This document shows positions 53,044 through 61,759 of a stretch of DNA of 64,000 nt, one piece after another. This DNA is from Motiliproteus sp047633175. Lineage in GTDB: Bacteria; Pseudomonadota; Gammaproteobacteria; Pseudomonadales; Balneatricaceae. The stretch lies in NCBI GenBank assembly GCA_047633175.1, contig JBLIEQ010000010.1, forward strand, positions 54,145 through 118,144. Reading direction: 5' to 3'. The notes beneath the pieces are model-generated. The model saw only the letters and a program-made list of their open reading frames with translations. It was not told the origin of the DNA and made no database searches. The number at the start of each line of letters is the position of its first letter. Positions within the stretch are counted from its first letter, which is position 1. A program made the translations under genes and the position numbers.

Positions 53044-53577
53044 ATGAAAATTTTTCTGACAGTGGTATTGATGGCTCTGCTCACAGGGTGCAACGGCATG
53101 AACGTACAACAGTTTGAAAATGCGAAACTAAAACTCTCTCTGGAGCAGTACTTTGCAGGCACTACCCATGCCTGGGGCATCTTCGAAGACAGGTTCGGCC
53201 AGCTTCGCCGTCAGTTCAGAGTGACCATTGAAGGCCGGATGGAGGGCAATATTCTGGTGCTGGATGAGCAGTTTGATTATGCCGACGGTGAGCAGGACCG
53301 GCGTATTTGGCGCATCAAGAAACTGGATGCTAACCGCTATCAGGGCAGTGCGGACGATATAACCGGAACCGCCGCCGGCGAGATCGCGGGTAATGCGCTG
53401 CATTGGCGCTACCAGATGAATCTTGCCGTGGGTGACCGCAGTTACAGAGTCCACTTTGATGACTGGATGTGGCTACAGCCGGGCGGAGTGATGATTAATC
53501 GCGCTACAGTGTCAAAATGGGGCATCAAGCTCGGCACGGTAACGCTGTTCTTTAGCAAACAGGATCATCCGTTATGA
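53044..53577 (+). CDS. DUF3833 lipoprotein
   Basis: A 177-residue exported lipoprotein: lipobox LLTGC with Cys near residue 16, and the DUF3833 body with FAGTTHAWGIFEDRFGQLRRQFRV and WMWLQPGGVMINRATVSKWGI. The family is confined to lipid-modification operons of this type. It may be an envelope lipid-binding protein (inference). The stop overlaps the next start by 4 bp (ATGA). Confidence 0.9.
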   Translation: MKIFLTVVLMALLTGCNGMNVQQFENAKLKLSLEQYFAGTTHAWGIFEDRFGQLRRQFRVTIEGRMEGNILVLDEQFDYADGEQDRRIWRIKKLDANRYQGSADDITGTAAGEIAGNALHWRYQMNLAVGDRSYRVHFDDWMWLQPGGVMINRATVSKWGIKLGTVTLFFSKQDHPL

Positions 53578-54248
53578 AACACTTAATCCGGGTGGCCGCA
53601 GCTATAGTGACGGTTTTGGTGCTGTTGCCGACAGTATCTGCTCAAGCCCATCCCTGGCGTTCCCTGTACGGCGACCAATTGATCTTTGACGTCTACCGTA
53701 ACGGTGACCGGGTAGGACAGTACAGTACCGAGTTTCGAGGTGAAGGGGATAACTGGCTGGTCGAGGCACGCATGGAACTGGATCTTAAATGGTTGTTTTG
53801 GAATTACCGTTATCGTTATAACGCCACCGAGACCTGGCAAGAGGGCGAGCTGGCCGGACTCGAGGTTCACATCGACAGCGACGGTGATCTGCAGGCCTTT
53901 AGTTTCGAGCGTCAGGGGCAGTGGTTGCAGGGAGCACAGGGTGAGAAGATTGAACTGCCGGTGCTGGCGACTCATCATTACGATGCTTCTGTCGTCGATC
54001 GCGACCGGGTAATCAATACGCTGACGGGCAAGCTTAATCACATCAGGGTTCAGCCCCTGGGCATAGAAATCCTGTCGGCGGGGGGGCAACCTCTCAGCGC
54101 CAGACGGTATCAATACAGCGGTGATCTGACCCGGACGGAGGTCTGGTATGACCCCCGCGGGCGTTGGGTAGGGTTGGAATTTGTGGATCAGCGAGGCGCT
54201 ACTATAACGTTTAAATGCCAGCACTGCGGTTATGGAGGCCCACTGTGA
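53574..54248 (+). CDS. DUF6134-like secreted beta-strand protein
   Basis: A 224-residue exported protein with signal peptide (AAAIVTVLVLLPTVSAQA), a beta-rich body resembling DUF6134/DUF3108 (FDVYRNGDRVGQYSTEF, RYQYSGDLTRTEVWYDPRGRWVGLEF) and a final CQHCGYG with two Cys. It probably binds lipid in the periplasm. Coupled to both neighbours by 4-bp overlaps. Confidence 0.8.
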   Translation: MKHLIRVAAAIVTVLVLLPTVSAQAHPWRSLYGDQLIFDVYRNGDRVGQYSTEFRGEGDNWLVEARMELDLKWLFWNYRYRYNATETWQEGELAGLEVHIDSDGDLQAFSFERQGQWLQGAQGEKIELPVLATHHYDASVVDRDRVINTLTGKLNHIRVQPLGIEILSAGGQPLSARRYQYSGDLTRTEVWYDPRGRWVGLEFVDQRGATITFKCQHCGYGGPL

Positions 54249-55009
54249 AGGATGCAAAGCCTGTCGCTTGGGTAACGGGAGCCAGCCAGGGTATTGGCCG
54301 GGCTCTGTGTTTAGAGCTGGCCCGCCGGGGATGGAAGGTCGCCGCCAGTGCTCGCAGCCTGGACCGGCTGCAGGCCTTGGAAAAGGACGACTCAGTCAGC
54401 CCCGGTTCGATCAGGGCTTTCTGCCTGGATGTTCGCGATCCTTCTCAGTGTGAACAGGTTCTCGAGCAGATCAGTCATACCTGGGGGCCTGTGGAGTTGG
54501 CGGTACTTAATGCAGGTACGCACCGCTCATTTGCGGTCAACGATATCAGTGTCGATGCGGTCAGGGAGTTGCTGGATATGAATGTGATGGGCACGGTCAA
54601 TGTGCTGGTGCCGTTGTTGCGGCAGATGCAACCCTTAGGTAAAGGGCGTATCGGGGTGGTAGCTTCGCTGTCGGGCTACCGGGGCTTACCCTCGGCCAGT
54701 GGCTACGGCGCCAGCAAAGCCGCGCTGATCAATCTGTGTGAGTCGTTACGCATCGAGCTTCATGGCAGCGGTGTCACCCTGCAGGTGATCAACCCAGGTT
54801 TTGTAAAAACGCCGCTCACTGATCAAAACACCTTCGCGATGCCTGACCTGATCAGCGCCGAACGTGCCGCCTGTTATATTGCCGACGGCCTGCAACGCGA
54901 GCGCTTCGAGATCCGTTTTCCGCCGCGCTTTGCCTTAATGATGGGCCTGTTACGCCATCTTCCCTACAGTATCTACCTGCCTTTAATAGGCCGATTAACC
55001 CGGAAGTGA
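54245..55009 (+). CDS. Short-chain dehydrogenase/reductase of the ChrR regulon
   Basis: A 254-residue SDR with TGASQGIGRALCLELARRG, LNAG, the catalytic Ser in VVASLSGYRG and YGASK. The C-terminus IYLPLIGRLTRK is hydrophobic and basic and may contact the membrane. GTG 54245 overlaps the previous stop; 54215 is inside it. Likely acts on a fatty-acyl carbonyl or alcohol (inference). Confidence 0.88.
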   Translation: MKDAKPVAWVTGASQGIGRALCLELARRGWKVAASARSLDRLQALEKDDSVSPGSIRAFCLDVRDPSQCEQVLEQISHTWGPVELAVLNAGTHRSFAVNDISVDAVRELLDMNVMGTVNVLVPLLRQMQPLGKGRIGVVASLSGYRGLPSASGYGASKAALINLCESLRIELHGSGVTLQVINPGFVKTPLTDQNTFAMPDLISAERAACYIADGLQRERFEIRFPPRFALMMGLLRHLPYSIYLPLIGRLTRK

Positions 55010-55452
55010 CCATGCCAAGTACGCTGCAACGACAGGGGTTGGAAACCTATATAGCACTGTTTAATCGTCTGGATGAGGGCGAACTTGTCCTCCCGGACTC
55101 TGTGAGCGCGGCTATTGAATTCAGTGATCCCTTCTGCAGGCTGCAGGGTCGAGATGCCTTGGCCAGCTATCTGCAAGATTTTGCTAAGCAGGTCAGCCAA
55201 CCGCGGTTCGAGATCCTCGTCCGGGCCTGGGATGTTGATACCTGTCTGCTGCGCTGGAACTTCAGGGGTGGTCTTAAAAAGCCCGGTGACTGGCATTTCC
55301 CCGGTGTCAGCGAGTTACATTTTGATGATGCCGGGCGGGTAGTAAAGCATGTGGACCACTGGGATTCCGGTCGTTATTTTTACGCGCGGCTCCCTCTGCT
55401 GGGTTGGATTATTCGCCTTATTAACGGCAGGATCAATAAAGATCGTCATTAA
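55006..55452 (+). CDS. NTF2/SnoaL-like protein
   Basis: A 148-residue cone-shaped NTF2-fold protein: LETYIALFNRLDEGELV, IEFSDPFCRLQGRDALASYL, VSELHFDDAGRVVKHVDHWDSGRYFYARLPLLGW. This DUF2358-like branch is the usual last gene of ChrR/CFA operons and may bind a lipid intermediate. GTG 55006 gives a 4-bp overlap with the SDR stop; ATG 55012 is the alternative. Confidence 0.88.
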   Translation: MTMPSTLQRQGLETYIALFNRLDEGELVLPDSVSAAIEFSDPFCRLQGRDALASYLQDFAKQVSQPRFEILVRAWDVDTCLLRWNFRGGLKKPGDWHFPGVSELHFDDAGRVVKHVDHWDSGRYFYARLPLLGWIIRLINGRINKDRH

Positions 55453-55489
55453 AAAGGTTGTGTAGTAGTTAGTTGTTATAAAGGATTAC

Positions 55490-55517
55490 AAGATCGTCGG
55501 ACTAAAGTCCGACCTAC
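55490..55517. repeat. REP-like hairpin after the lipid operon
   Basis: GTCGGACTAAAGTCCGAC is a perfect palindrome within AGATCG...CTACAAG, related to the palindromes at 61807 and 59791. It could end the eight-gene transcript. Confidence 0.75.
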
Positions 55518-55565
55518 AAGCCTAACCTACAAAAGAAACATAGCTCCTGTGGGGCGCCGCCCCCG

Positions 55566-56000
55566 TTATTTCGCGAACAGTTGTGATAAGTCATTGAACG
55601 CCTTGAATTCAAGCGCATTTCCCGAGGGATCAAGGAAAAACATAGTGGCCTGTTCACCGGCTTCACCTTCGAAGCGAATGTAGGGCTCGATGTTGAACCG
55701 GATGTCGGCCGCGATTAGTCGATCTCGCAAGGTTTTCCAATCTTCCATTGCCAGGATGACGCCAAAATGTGGAACGGGCACCTCATGGCCATCGACAGGG
55801 TTGTGATGAACGGGCTTTTCGCTGCTGCCTTCGAGTGCTGGCTTATAATGCGCGACGATTTGGTGACCGTAGAGGTCAAAATCGATCCAGGTATCGGTGC
55901 TGCGGCCTTCCGGAAGGCCGAGGATCTCACCATAAAAACGTCGCGCTTCCTTGATGTCATGAACCGGGAATGCGATGTGGAAGGGGCGTATAGCGGACAT
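55566..56000 (-). CDS. VOC/glyoxalase-fold protein
   Basis: A 144-residue vicinal-oxygen-chelate protein: FHIAFPVHDIKEARRFYGEILGL with metal His in the first strand, HNPVDGHEVPVPHFGVILAMEDW, MFFLDPSGNALEFKAF with the last Glu. Reaction unknown (dioxygenase, lyase or resistance). It converges with the lipid operon; there is no partner. Confidence 0.9.
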   Translation of the reverse strand: MSAIRPFHIAFPVHDIKEARRFYGEILGLPEGRSTDTWIDFDLYGHQIVAHYKPALEGSSEKPVHHNPVDGHEVPVPHFGVILAMEDWKTLRDRLIAADIRFNIEPYIRFEGEAGEQATMFFLDPSGNALEFKAFNDLSQLFAK

Positions 56001-56027
56001 GTAACCTCACAATAATCGGTATTTTAA

Positions 56028-56256
56028 AACAGGGTCAGGCTTTCATAACTTCATATATTTTAAAACAGGGTCAGGCTTTCATAACTTCATAAACAAAACA
56101 AAAACAGGGTCAGGCTTTCATAACTTCATAAACAAAACAAAAACAGGGTCAGGCTTTCATAACTTCATAAACAAAAAAGGAGTAAACCCTGGCCCGGATC
56201 TCTGCTTACGATCCCGGTTTTTCAAAGAAATATCAAGTTATGAAAGCCTGACCCCA
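56028..56256. repeat. GGGTCAGGCTTTCATAAC array with inverted terminal copy
   Basis: Four direct copies of ACAGGGTCAGGCTTTCATAA, starting near 56030, 56066, 56104 and 56143, spaced 36-39 bp by AT-rich linkers. A fifth copy in reverse orientation lies at about 56235-56255. The short constant linkers and the inverted last unit resemble an expanded REP/RAYT end rather than a CRISPR. Confidence 0.85.
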
Positions 56257-56295
56257 GCTTTGACTCCTCTCTTGAAAAGAGGGCCATCCGTTCGC

Positions 56296-57336
56296 TTAAA
56301 AGCCTTCCAGAACGATTTTGCCGATAGCGCTACCCGATTCCAGTTCCGCGTGTGCTGCCCTGAGGTTGGCGGCATTAATCGTACCCAGATTTTTACCCAG
56401 GGTCGTCTGGATATAACCCTGGTCAACCAGATCTGCGACGCGGCTTAGCAGGCGGCTCTGCTCAATCATATCGTCCGCCTGATGCATACTGCGGGCATAC
56501 ATAAATTCTATATGCAGCGACAGGCTCTTGGGCTTCATCTTCATGATCTCCAGAGGGGTTGCCGGATCATCGATCATCGCAATCTTGCCAAACGGTTTAA
56601 GCAGCTCCGTATAGGTCTCAAAGTAGCTGGCGGTGCCGTTAAGACTGGCGACATGACTGACCTGGCCCAGGCTTTGGCTCTCGATCAGGGCATCTATCTG
56701 AGGCTTGAGTGGCTGGGTATGATCGATCACATAATCGGCGCCCAGCTTCTTGACCCAGGCCTGGGAGCTTTCACGTGATGCCGTGCCGATCACCGTGGCA
56801 CCGGTGATCGCCTTGGCCAGCTGAACCAGGATGGAGCCCACGCCGCCTGCAGCACCGATCACCAGGATCACCTCGTCTGATTTCTCGGTGGCCCCCGGTG
56901 CCTGCTGTTGGATACCCAGATGTTCAAACAGCAGCTCCCAGGCGGTGATGGTGGTCAGTGGCAGAGCCGCTGCTTCGGCATCAGCTAAGCTTTTAGGCTT
57001 GTGCCCCACAAGGCGCTCATCAACCAGTTGATACTCTGCATTACTGCCCTGGCGGGTGAGATCACCGGCATAGTAAATCTGGTCGCCTGGCTTGAACTGG
57101 GTCGCGGACTCACCGGTCGCGACCACTTCACCGACGGCATCCCAGCCGATTACCTTGTAGTCAGCGCCGGGGGCGGCGACCTTCATTCGAATCTTGGCGT
57201 CCACCGGGTTTACCGCGATGGCTTTAACCTTAACCAGCAGGTCATGGCCGCTGGCGATGGGCTGTGGCAGTTCGATATCGATTAAAGATTCGGAATCGGT
57301 GATCGGTAAAGAGTGGATATAGCCGATAGCTTTCAT
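56296..57336 (-). CDS. Zinc-independent quinone-oxidoreductase-like alcohol dehydrogenase
   Basis: A 346-residue medium-chain reductase: MKAIGYIHSLPITDSESL start, VNPVDAKIRM, GWDAVGEV, and Rossmann motif VILVIGAAGGVGSILVQLAKA. It matches the adh_fam_1/ZTA1 branch, which reduces enones and quinones with NADPH and lacks zinc ligands. GGAGAG precedes ATG 57336; a longer frame to 57417 has no homology. It is divergent from its probable LysR regulator. Confidence 0.9.
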   Translation of the reverse strand: MKAIGYIHSLPITDSESLIDIELPQPIASGHDLLVKVKAIAVNPVDAKIRMKVAAPGADYKVIGWDAVGEVVATGESATQFKPGDQIYYAGDLTRQGSNAEYQLVDERLVGHKPKSLADAEAAALPLTTITAWELLFEHLGIQQQAPGATEKSDEVILVIGAAGGVGSILVQLAKAITGATVIGTASRESSQAWVKKLGADYVIDHTQPLKPQIDALIESQSLGQVSHVASLNGTASYFETYTELLKPFGKIAMIDDPATPLEIMKMKPKSLSLHIEFMYARSMHQADDMIEQSRLLSRVADLVDQGYIQTTLGKNLGTINAANLRAAHAELESGSAIGKIVLEGF

Positions 57337-57448
57337 AAGGTTCTCTCCAGTGGGGGTGTCAGTCTGCTGGTCATTGTAGGTAGCAACCTTGGCGAGCTGT
57401 TGGAAGAGAGTGTGCACCTCGATTGTTCGACTATAAACAGTATAATAA

Positions 57449-57463
57449 TTGAATCATTATCAA
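57449..57463. promoter_or_regulatory. LysR operator-like half sites upstream of the second LysR
   Basis: TTGA-N7-TCAA including ATTATCAA at 57456-57463, directly before the LysR start codon. The same ATTATCAA occurs at 1118 and 4316. Its role in autoregulation is inference. Confidence 0.35.
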
Positions 57464-58417
57464 ATGGTTTTTGACAATATGCTGTTACAAGATTTTCAGG
57501 TCGTCCTCAAAGTCGCCGAGTTTCGGAGCATTACCGCCGCAGCGGTGGATTTAGATATGCGAACCGCGACCGCCAGCGCGGCGCTCAAGCGGGTCGAGAA
57601 ATTCTTGGGCGTGGACCTGTTTATCCGTACCACCAGGCAGCTCAGGTTATCGAGTGCGGGGGTGCGGTATCTCCCCCAGTGTGAGCAAGCGCTGCAGATG
57701 CTCGATCAGGCCCGGCAGACGATGAAAGAGGAACTGGATACGGTCGAGGGTGAGTTACGCATCGCCCTGTCATCGGATTTAGGCCGCAACCTGGTCATGC
57801 CCTGGCTAGATGAATTTATGGAGAGCTATCCGAATGTCAGCGTGAGAGCGAGCATCAGCGACAGTAAGATCGATTTTTACCGTGATTCTGTGGATATGGC
57901 GCTGCGCTATGGTTCACCCGATGAGGCCAACCTGTACGGCTTTAAGATTTGCAACGTTCCGAGAATACTCTGTGCGACGCCTGAGTACCTCGATAGCCAG
58001 GGCACGCCCGGGCATCCGCATCAACTGGCTTCACATAATGGCCTCTTTTATCAACTGCACGACATCCTTTACAATGTCTGGAGCTTCAGCCGCCAGGGCG
58101 TCGACTATAAAATCAAGATGAGCGGCAACCGGGCCTCTAATGATGGCGATCTGGTCAGGCGTTGGTGTGTGGCAGGCAGGGGTCTGGCAGTTAAATCCTG
58201 CCTGGACATCTCTGCCGACCTGTTAGCGGGCAACGTCGTTAATGTGATGCCGGCGTTTACGCCGAGATCAACTGAACTCTGGCTGGTCTTTCCGAGCAGA
58301 CAATCGATTACGCCGGCTGCCCGACGGCTCAGAGATATGTTCAAAGAAAAAAGTATCGGTATTCTTAAGCAGTTGATCCAAGACGGTATTATGGACGAGA
58401 CAGTGCTAGGAGGCTGA
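57464..58417 (+). CDS. LysR-family regulator, paralog of the 3418-4317 gene
   Basis: A 317-residue LysR regulator: HTH with RTATASAALKRVEKFLGVDLFIRTTRQLRLSSAG, effector domain with GELRIALSSDLGRNLVMPWLDEF and VRRWCVAGRGLAVKS. The two LysR proteins share most motifs, so they are paralogs, each divergent from a flavin or quinone/enone reductase. ATG 57464 is likely; 57479 (MLLQDF) is also possible. Confidence 0.9.
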   Translation: MVFDNMLLQDFQVVLKVAEFRSITAAAVDLDMRTATASAALKRVEKFLGVDLFIRTTRQLRLSSAGVRYLPQCEQALQMLDQARQTMKEELDTVEGELRIALSSDLGRNLVMPWLDEFMESYPNVSVRASISDSKIDFYRDSVDMALRYGSPDEANLYGFKICNVPRILCATPEYLDSQGTPGHPHQLASHNGLFYQLHDILYNVWSFSRQGVDYKIKMSGNRASNDGDLVRRWCVAGRGLAVKSCLDISADLLAGNVVNVMPAFTPRSTELWLVFPSRQSITPAARRLRDMFKEKSIGILKQLIQDGIMDETVLGG

Positions 58418-58496
58418 CCGCCCCGAGTCCCCCGTTGCGGCTATTTTAGCGTATCGGAACAGGTTGAGTTCTAAGGTGACAGGACTTTTCTATCTC

Positions 58497-58551
58497 ACTT
58501 ATTTCAGCACTTATTTCAGCACTTATTTCAGCACTTATTCCAGCACTTAAT
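58497..58551. repeat. CACTTATTTCAG tandem repeat
   Basis: Four or five units of 13 bp (TTATTTCAGCAC), the last with a T to C change, immediately upstream of a small ORF. A second short repeat (GCAGATTAAGGCC) lies at about 58740-58785. Confidence 0.85.
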
Positions 58552-58564
58552 ATGGTTACTTATC

Positions 58565-58750
58565 ATGGCTTTAATTCTTAATAATTATAATATTATTCGT
58601 ATTTCAAAGGGGTCGAATATCATTAACTGCACGATATTGAAAATGTGCTACGACTACGCGGTTGTTAAATTCGAAGGTAGCAAGTACAAGGTGCCGTATA
58701 GCTATATGCATAAGGTTGTCGGTCATGAGCTTCTGGTGCCTGCAGATTAA
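58565..58750 (+). CDS. Small hypothetical protein (61 residues)
   Basis: MALILNNYNIIRISKGSNII start, basic and beta-like, ending KVVGHELLVPAD. AT-rich with no clear ribosome site. It may be real because codons look non-random and it follows a tandem repeat, but no family is recognised. Confidence 0.35.
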   Translation: MALILNNYNIIRISKGSNIINCTILKMCYDYAVVKFEGSKYKVPYSYMHKVVGHELLVPAD

Positions 58751-58844
58751 AGCCTGCAGATTAAGGGCCTGCAGATTAAGGCCCGCTGATCGCAGTAACG
58801 ATGGCTGCGCCAGTATTAGCGTGAATTAGATCAGGGAGATAGCT

Positions 58845-59786
58845 GTGCAGTTATATCGATGTATTTGGGTGTGGGTCCTCGGGTTGATGTGGCTACTGTC
58901 ATCGGCACTGCTCGCCGAGCCTCTATTTGAAGAGCAGTCCCTAAGTCGCGACCGGGAGGCCCTGGATCAGACCGTTAAAGAGTACCGGGATAGCGGTACG
59001 GCCTTAGGTGAGCGTATAGCCGCGATGCTGGAGGTGCAGGATACCGACTTTGCGCTGCTGCCCTACGAACAAAATTACGCGCTCTGGAGTTATACCGATG
59101 CCATCAACACTGATGTCTACCGACAGCCGGGGAGCAACGTCGCCGATGGGCTCGACCAGAACGAGGCCAAGTTTCAGCTGAGCCTGATGTTTCCCCTCTG
59201 GCGCGGAATCCTGGGTCCGCGTACCGCCCTGTCTGCATCCTATACCCAGCTGGCATTGTGGCAGGCCGCCAATGGCGATATCTCAGCACCCTTCAGGGAG
59301 ACCAATTACGAACCTCAGCTGTTCCTGGTGCTGTTGCCACAACTCGAATGGGCCGGCTGGCATTTTGACTGGCTAGAGGTGGGTATCAATCATCAATCTA
59401 ACGGTCGCAGTGAACCCCTGTCTCGAAGCTGGAACCGGCTCTACGCCAATATCGCCGTCGAGCACGAGCGTTGGGTGATCAGGGTTAAACCCTGGTATCG
59501 GATTCCAGAATCGAGCCAGGAGGATGACAATCCCGATATTAGCGATTATCTGGGCCACTATCGGCTGAGCCTGGCCTATAGGGCGCATGACCAGGTGCTG
59601 ACCGCCCAGAGCCGCTATAACTGGAACACCAATATGGGGAGCCTGGAGTTGGGCTGGAGCTACCCGATCACCCGCAGGGTGAGACTCTATGCCCAGTGGT
59701 TCAGCGGTTATGGCGATACCCTGATCGATTACAATCACTATCAGAACCGCTTCGGCATCGGCGTGATGCTTAACGATCTGCTGTAA
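58845..59786 (+). CDS. pldA: Outer-membrane phospholipase A1 (OMPLA)
   Basis: A 313-residue outer-membrane beta barrel with signal peptide (LMWLLSSALLAEP). The active site is INHQSNGRS (His and Ser of the H-x-S motif) with Asn in SRSWNRLY, as in E. coli PldA. A final aromatic barrel strand (FGIGVMLNDLL) targets the BAM machine. It hydrolyses phospholipids that reach the outer leaflet and dimerises on membrane damage. GGGAGAT precedes the start. Intron DNA follows directly. Confidence 0.94.
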   Translation: MQLYRCIWVWVLGLMWLLSSALLAEPLFEEQSLSRDREALDQTVKEYRDSGTALGERIAAMLEVQDTDFALLPYEQNYALWSYTDAINTDVYRQPGSNVADGLDQNEAKFQLSLMFPLWRGILGPRTALSASYTQLALWQAANGDISAPFRETNYEPQLFLVLLPQLEWAGWHFDWLEVGINHQSNGRSEPLSRSWNRLYANIAVEHERWVIRVKPWYRIPESSQEDDNPDISDYLGHYRLSLAYRAHDQVLTAQSRYNWNTNMGSLELGWSYPITRRVRLYAQWFSGYGDTLIDYNHYQNRFGIGVMLNDLL

Positions 59787-59790
59787 CTGT

Positions 59791-59856
59791 GGGTCGGAAT
59801 TTATTCCGACAATGCTGGCAAGTGCCTCCATTGTCGGGCTGAAGCTCGACCCAGTG
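59791..59856. repeat. REP-like hairpins at the group II intron insertion point
   Basis: GTCGGAATTTATTCCGAC and the distant TGGGTCG/CGACCCA arms form stems after pldA. Class C group II introns prefer to insert after such hairpins. Confidence 0.65.
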
Positions 59857-60849
59857 TGCCCGGCATGGGACAAAACTTGTTACCTGTAAGGGGGTAGCCG
59901 GAGGTAGTAACGACAACCGTAGCGAAGCGCAAGGGGGAAGCCGCGAGGCCAGCCTGAAAGCAGCGTCTAGCAAAGGCACGACCGTAGGAACACGAACAGA
60001 CAGTGAGGCCGGGTGTGGGCGATGAGTGTGCTGGGTGCCACGAAATCCAACTGTCACCGAAAGACGCAGCAGGTAGAGCCTGGCGGCGCGGGCCGTTAGT
60101 TTTGGCACCTTACCCGGGGAGATATCTCCCGTGAGAGCGAGAGAGAGAAGTCAGCAGATGCCATAGTAGCGAAGAAGTCTCTGTAATGGAGATGGCGCGA
60201 AGGGCAGAAGAACCATTAACGCCGGCTTAGACCTTCGAACGAAAAGCGAGGGAGTATTTTGAAATAGACGGGCAGGGCGGAGGTGGATTCCTCAGTGATA
60301 GCGCACCGTAAAATGCAAGCGATTCGTTCGGGCGGTACATGGATCTTCTGGATAAAGAGTTGGAGAGGCGAGGACTGAGTTTTTGCCGCTATGCGGATGA
60401 CCTGAATATCTATGTTGGCAGCGAACTGAGCGCGGAACGCGTGTTCGAGAGCATCAGCCAGAGGGTAGAGAAGCACCTTAAGTTAACCATCAACTGAGAC
60501 AAAAGCGGAACCGGACGGCCCTGGGAACCTAAGTTCCTGGGGTTTCGACTCAGGCAGGACTGCGAGATAGGCGTGGCTAAAAGTAGCCTGGAGGCTTATA
60601 AGGCGAGAGTTCGCCAGCTCTGGGATCTAAGCAAAGCCTGACAAGTCTACAGCTTAGAGATGCTTAGGTTCGCTATGTGTGGGGTTGGTGGAATTACTTC
60701 GGAATTGCCGTCGAGAACGTGGCAAGGATTTCATCCTGGACGTGCAGGCATGAAATAAGTGGCACCGGGTTCAACCGCCGGATGCGTAAAACCGCATGTC
60801 CGATGGTGTGGGAGGGGTAACGGGCGAAATCCTGTTACCTCCACCCGAT
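59854..60849 (+). mobile_element. Decayed bacterial group II intron
   Basis: The 5' end GTGTGCCCGGCATGGG is a group II intron boundary. Ribozyme sequence follows to about 60235; the 3' end has a domain-V-like hairpin (CCGGATGCGTAAAACCGCAT near 60778) and a domain VI ending CTCCACCCGAT near 60849. The intron is about 1.0 kb, half the usual size, because the reverse-transcriptase ORF has lost its first part. It is unlikely to move but may still fold. Confidence 0.85.
60339..60761 (+). pseudogene. Intron-encoded reverse transcriptase/maturase remnant
   Basis: The frame reads LSFCRYADDLNIYVGS, with the catalytic YADD of RT domain 5, then hits a stop at 60495-60497. The same frame continues with RPWEPKFLGFRL, typical of domain 7, to a stop at 60641, and a maturase-like RYVWGWWNYFGIAVENVA segment follows. 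RT domains 0-4 are missing. Nonfunctional. Confidence 0.9.
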
Positions 60850-60916
60850 CAAGGGGAGTTGAGTGGTGTATTTTGTGGGTCGGGCATATCTCCCAACTAA
60901 CTAATACAGAGCTAAA

Positions 60917-60950
60917 AACCCCGGCAATCAATGATTGCCGGGGTTTTTTA
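60917..60950. terminator. Strong hairpin terminator downstream of the sodB remnant
   Basis: AACCCCGGCAATC-AAT-GATTGCCGGGGTT with 13 paired bases, followed by T residues on both strands. It probably once ended sodB on the minus strand and now may block readthrough from the intron. Confidence 0.9.
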
Positions 60951-60991
60951 TGTGGGTAGGGCTTTTCGCCCAGACTTTTTATCCTAGGCTT

Positions 60992-61105
60992 TTAACCCAG
61001 GGTTTTAGCAACAAACTCCCAGTTTACCAATGCCCAGAAGGCATGCATGTCATCAGGACGCACGTTGCGGAAGTCGATGTAATAGGCATGTTCCCAGAGG
61101 TCGAG
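60992..61105 (-). pseudogene. sodB: 3' remnant of an iron superoxide dismutase gene
   Basis: The minus strand reads LDLWEHAYYIDFRNVRP, then DMHAFWALVNWEFVAKTLG and stop, the exact C-terminus of FeSOD, including the metal-site DxWEHAYY. Upstream of this the reading frame loses all similarity, so only about 36 of 195 residues remain. The break is close to the decayed intron, suggesting one rearrangement removed the rest. Confidence 0.9.
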
Positions 61106-61690
61106 TCTGCCCAGGCCCAGGCGTGCGCGGCGACTGGATCCCGATGCGCGGGTTGATCTGGCGGGCGTCTACTGCATGCTGCTGTGGATCGATGAGGCGT
61201 CAGTCTGCTAGAGGCTGTGCTCAGCATCGAGACCACGCACCCGCTGGCCCTGAACCGATTAGCCTGGTGTCGCCTGAAGTCTGGCGCGCAGGAATAGGCC
61301 CGCGTCTGTATCAGGCCTTGGCGGATCGGGTTCATGGAGTGCGCCGGCCCAGCCTTGAAGGGGCCGTGCGCTCGGGGTTGCTGCTGCAGCTGGCGTCGGC
61401 CTGGGAAAAACGCCAGGCATATGCTTTGGCTTTGGCGGTTGAGGCCAACGATTCCACCAAGCAGCGGCTGGGTTACAGCCCTCAAGACCATCCCTGAACT
61501 GCTCCCGTACCAGCCCCTGTTCTTGAGGGTCGTGTCTGGCTGTTCGGGCGTCCGGCCGCCGGATGATTCCGGCGGGCCGTAGCGCTAAGCGGGTTGATCT
61601 GCGTCTCGTCGCCGGTCTGAATAACGGCAACGCCTCTTGGGAGACTACAAACGTAGCAACTGGCATGCCCGAGTGCCTTGATCTGGATTA
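61106..61690. other. Relic sequence without a convincing gene
   Basis: High-GC sequence with several overlapping open frames on both strands (for example 61030-61497 plus, 61024-61491 minus). One frame reads SPEVWRAGIGPRLYQALADR and another VDLRLVAGLNNGNASWETTN, but none has a start with a ribosome site and none is recognised. It looks like the fused ends of broken genes next to the sodB remnant. Confidence 0.5.
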
Positions 61691-61759
61691 AGTGTGCTGC
61701 AGATCAGGCGGTACCAGCACTCTTACTTGAAAAAAGGACGCTCCAGCTCCCTGTAGGTC

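Noticed and set aside
61024..61666. Three long overlapping frames (61030-61497 plus, 61024-61491 minus, 61259-61666 minus)
   Set aside because: They overlap the sodB remnant or each other, have no ribosome site and no recognisable domains.
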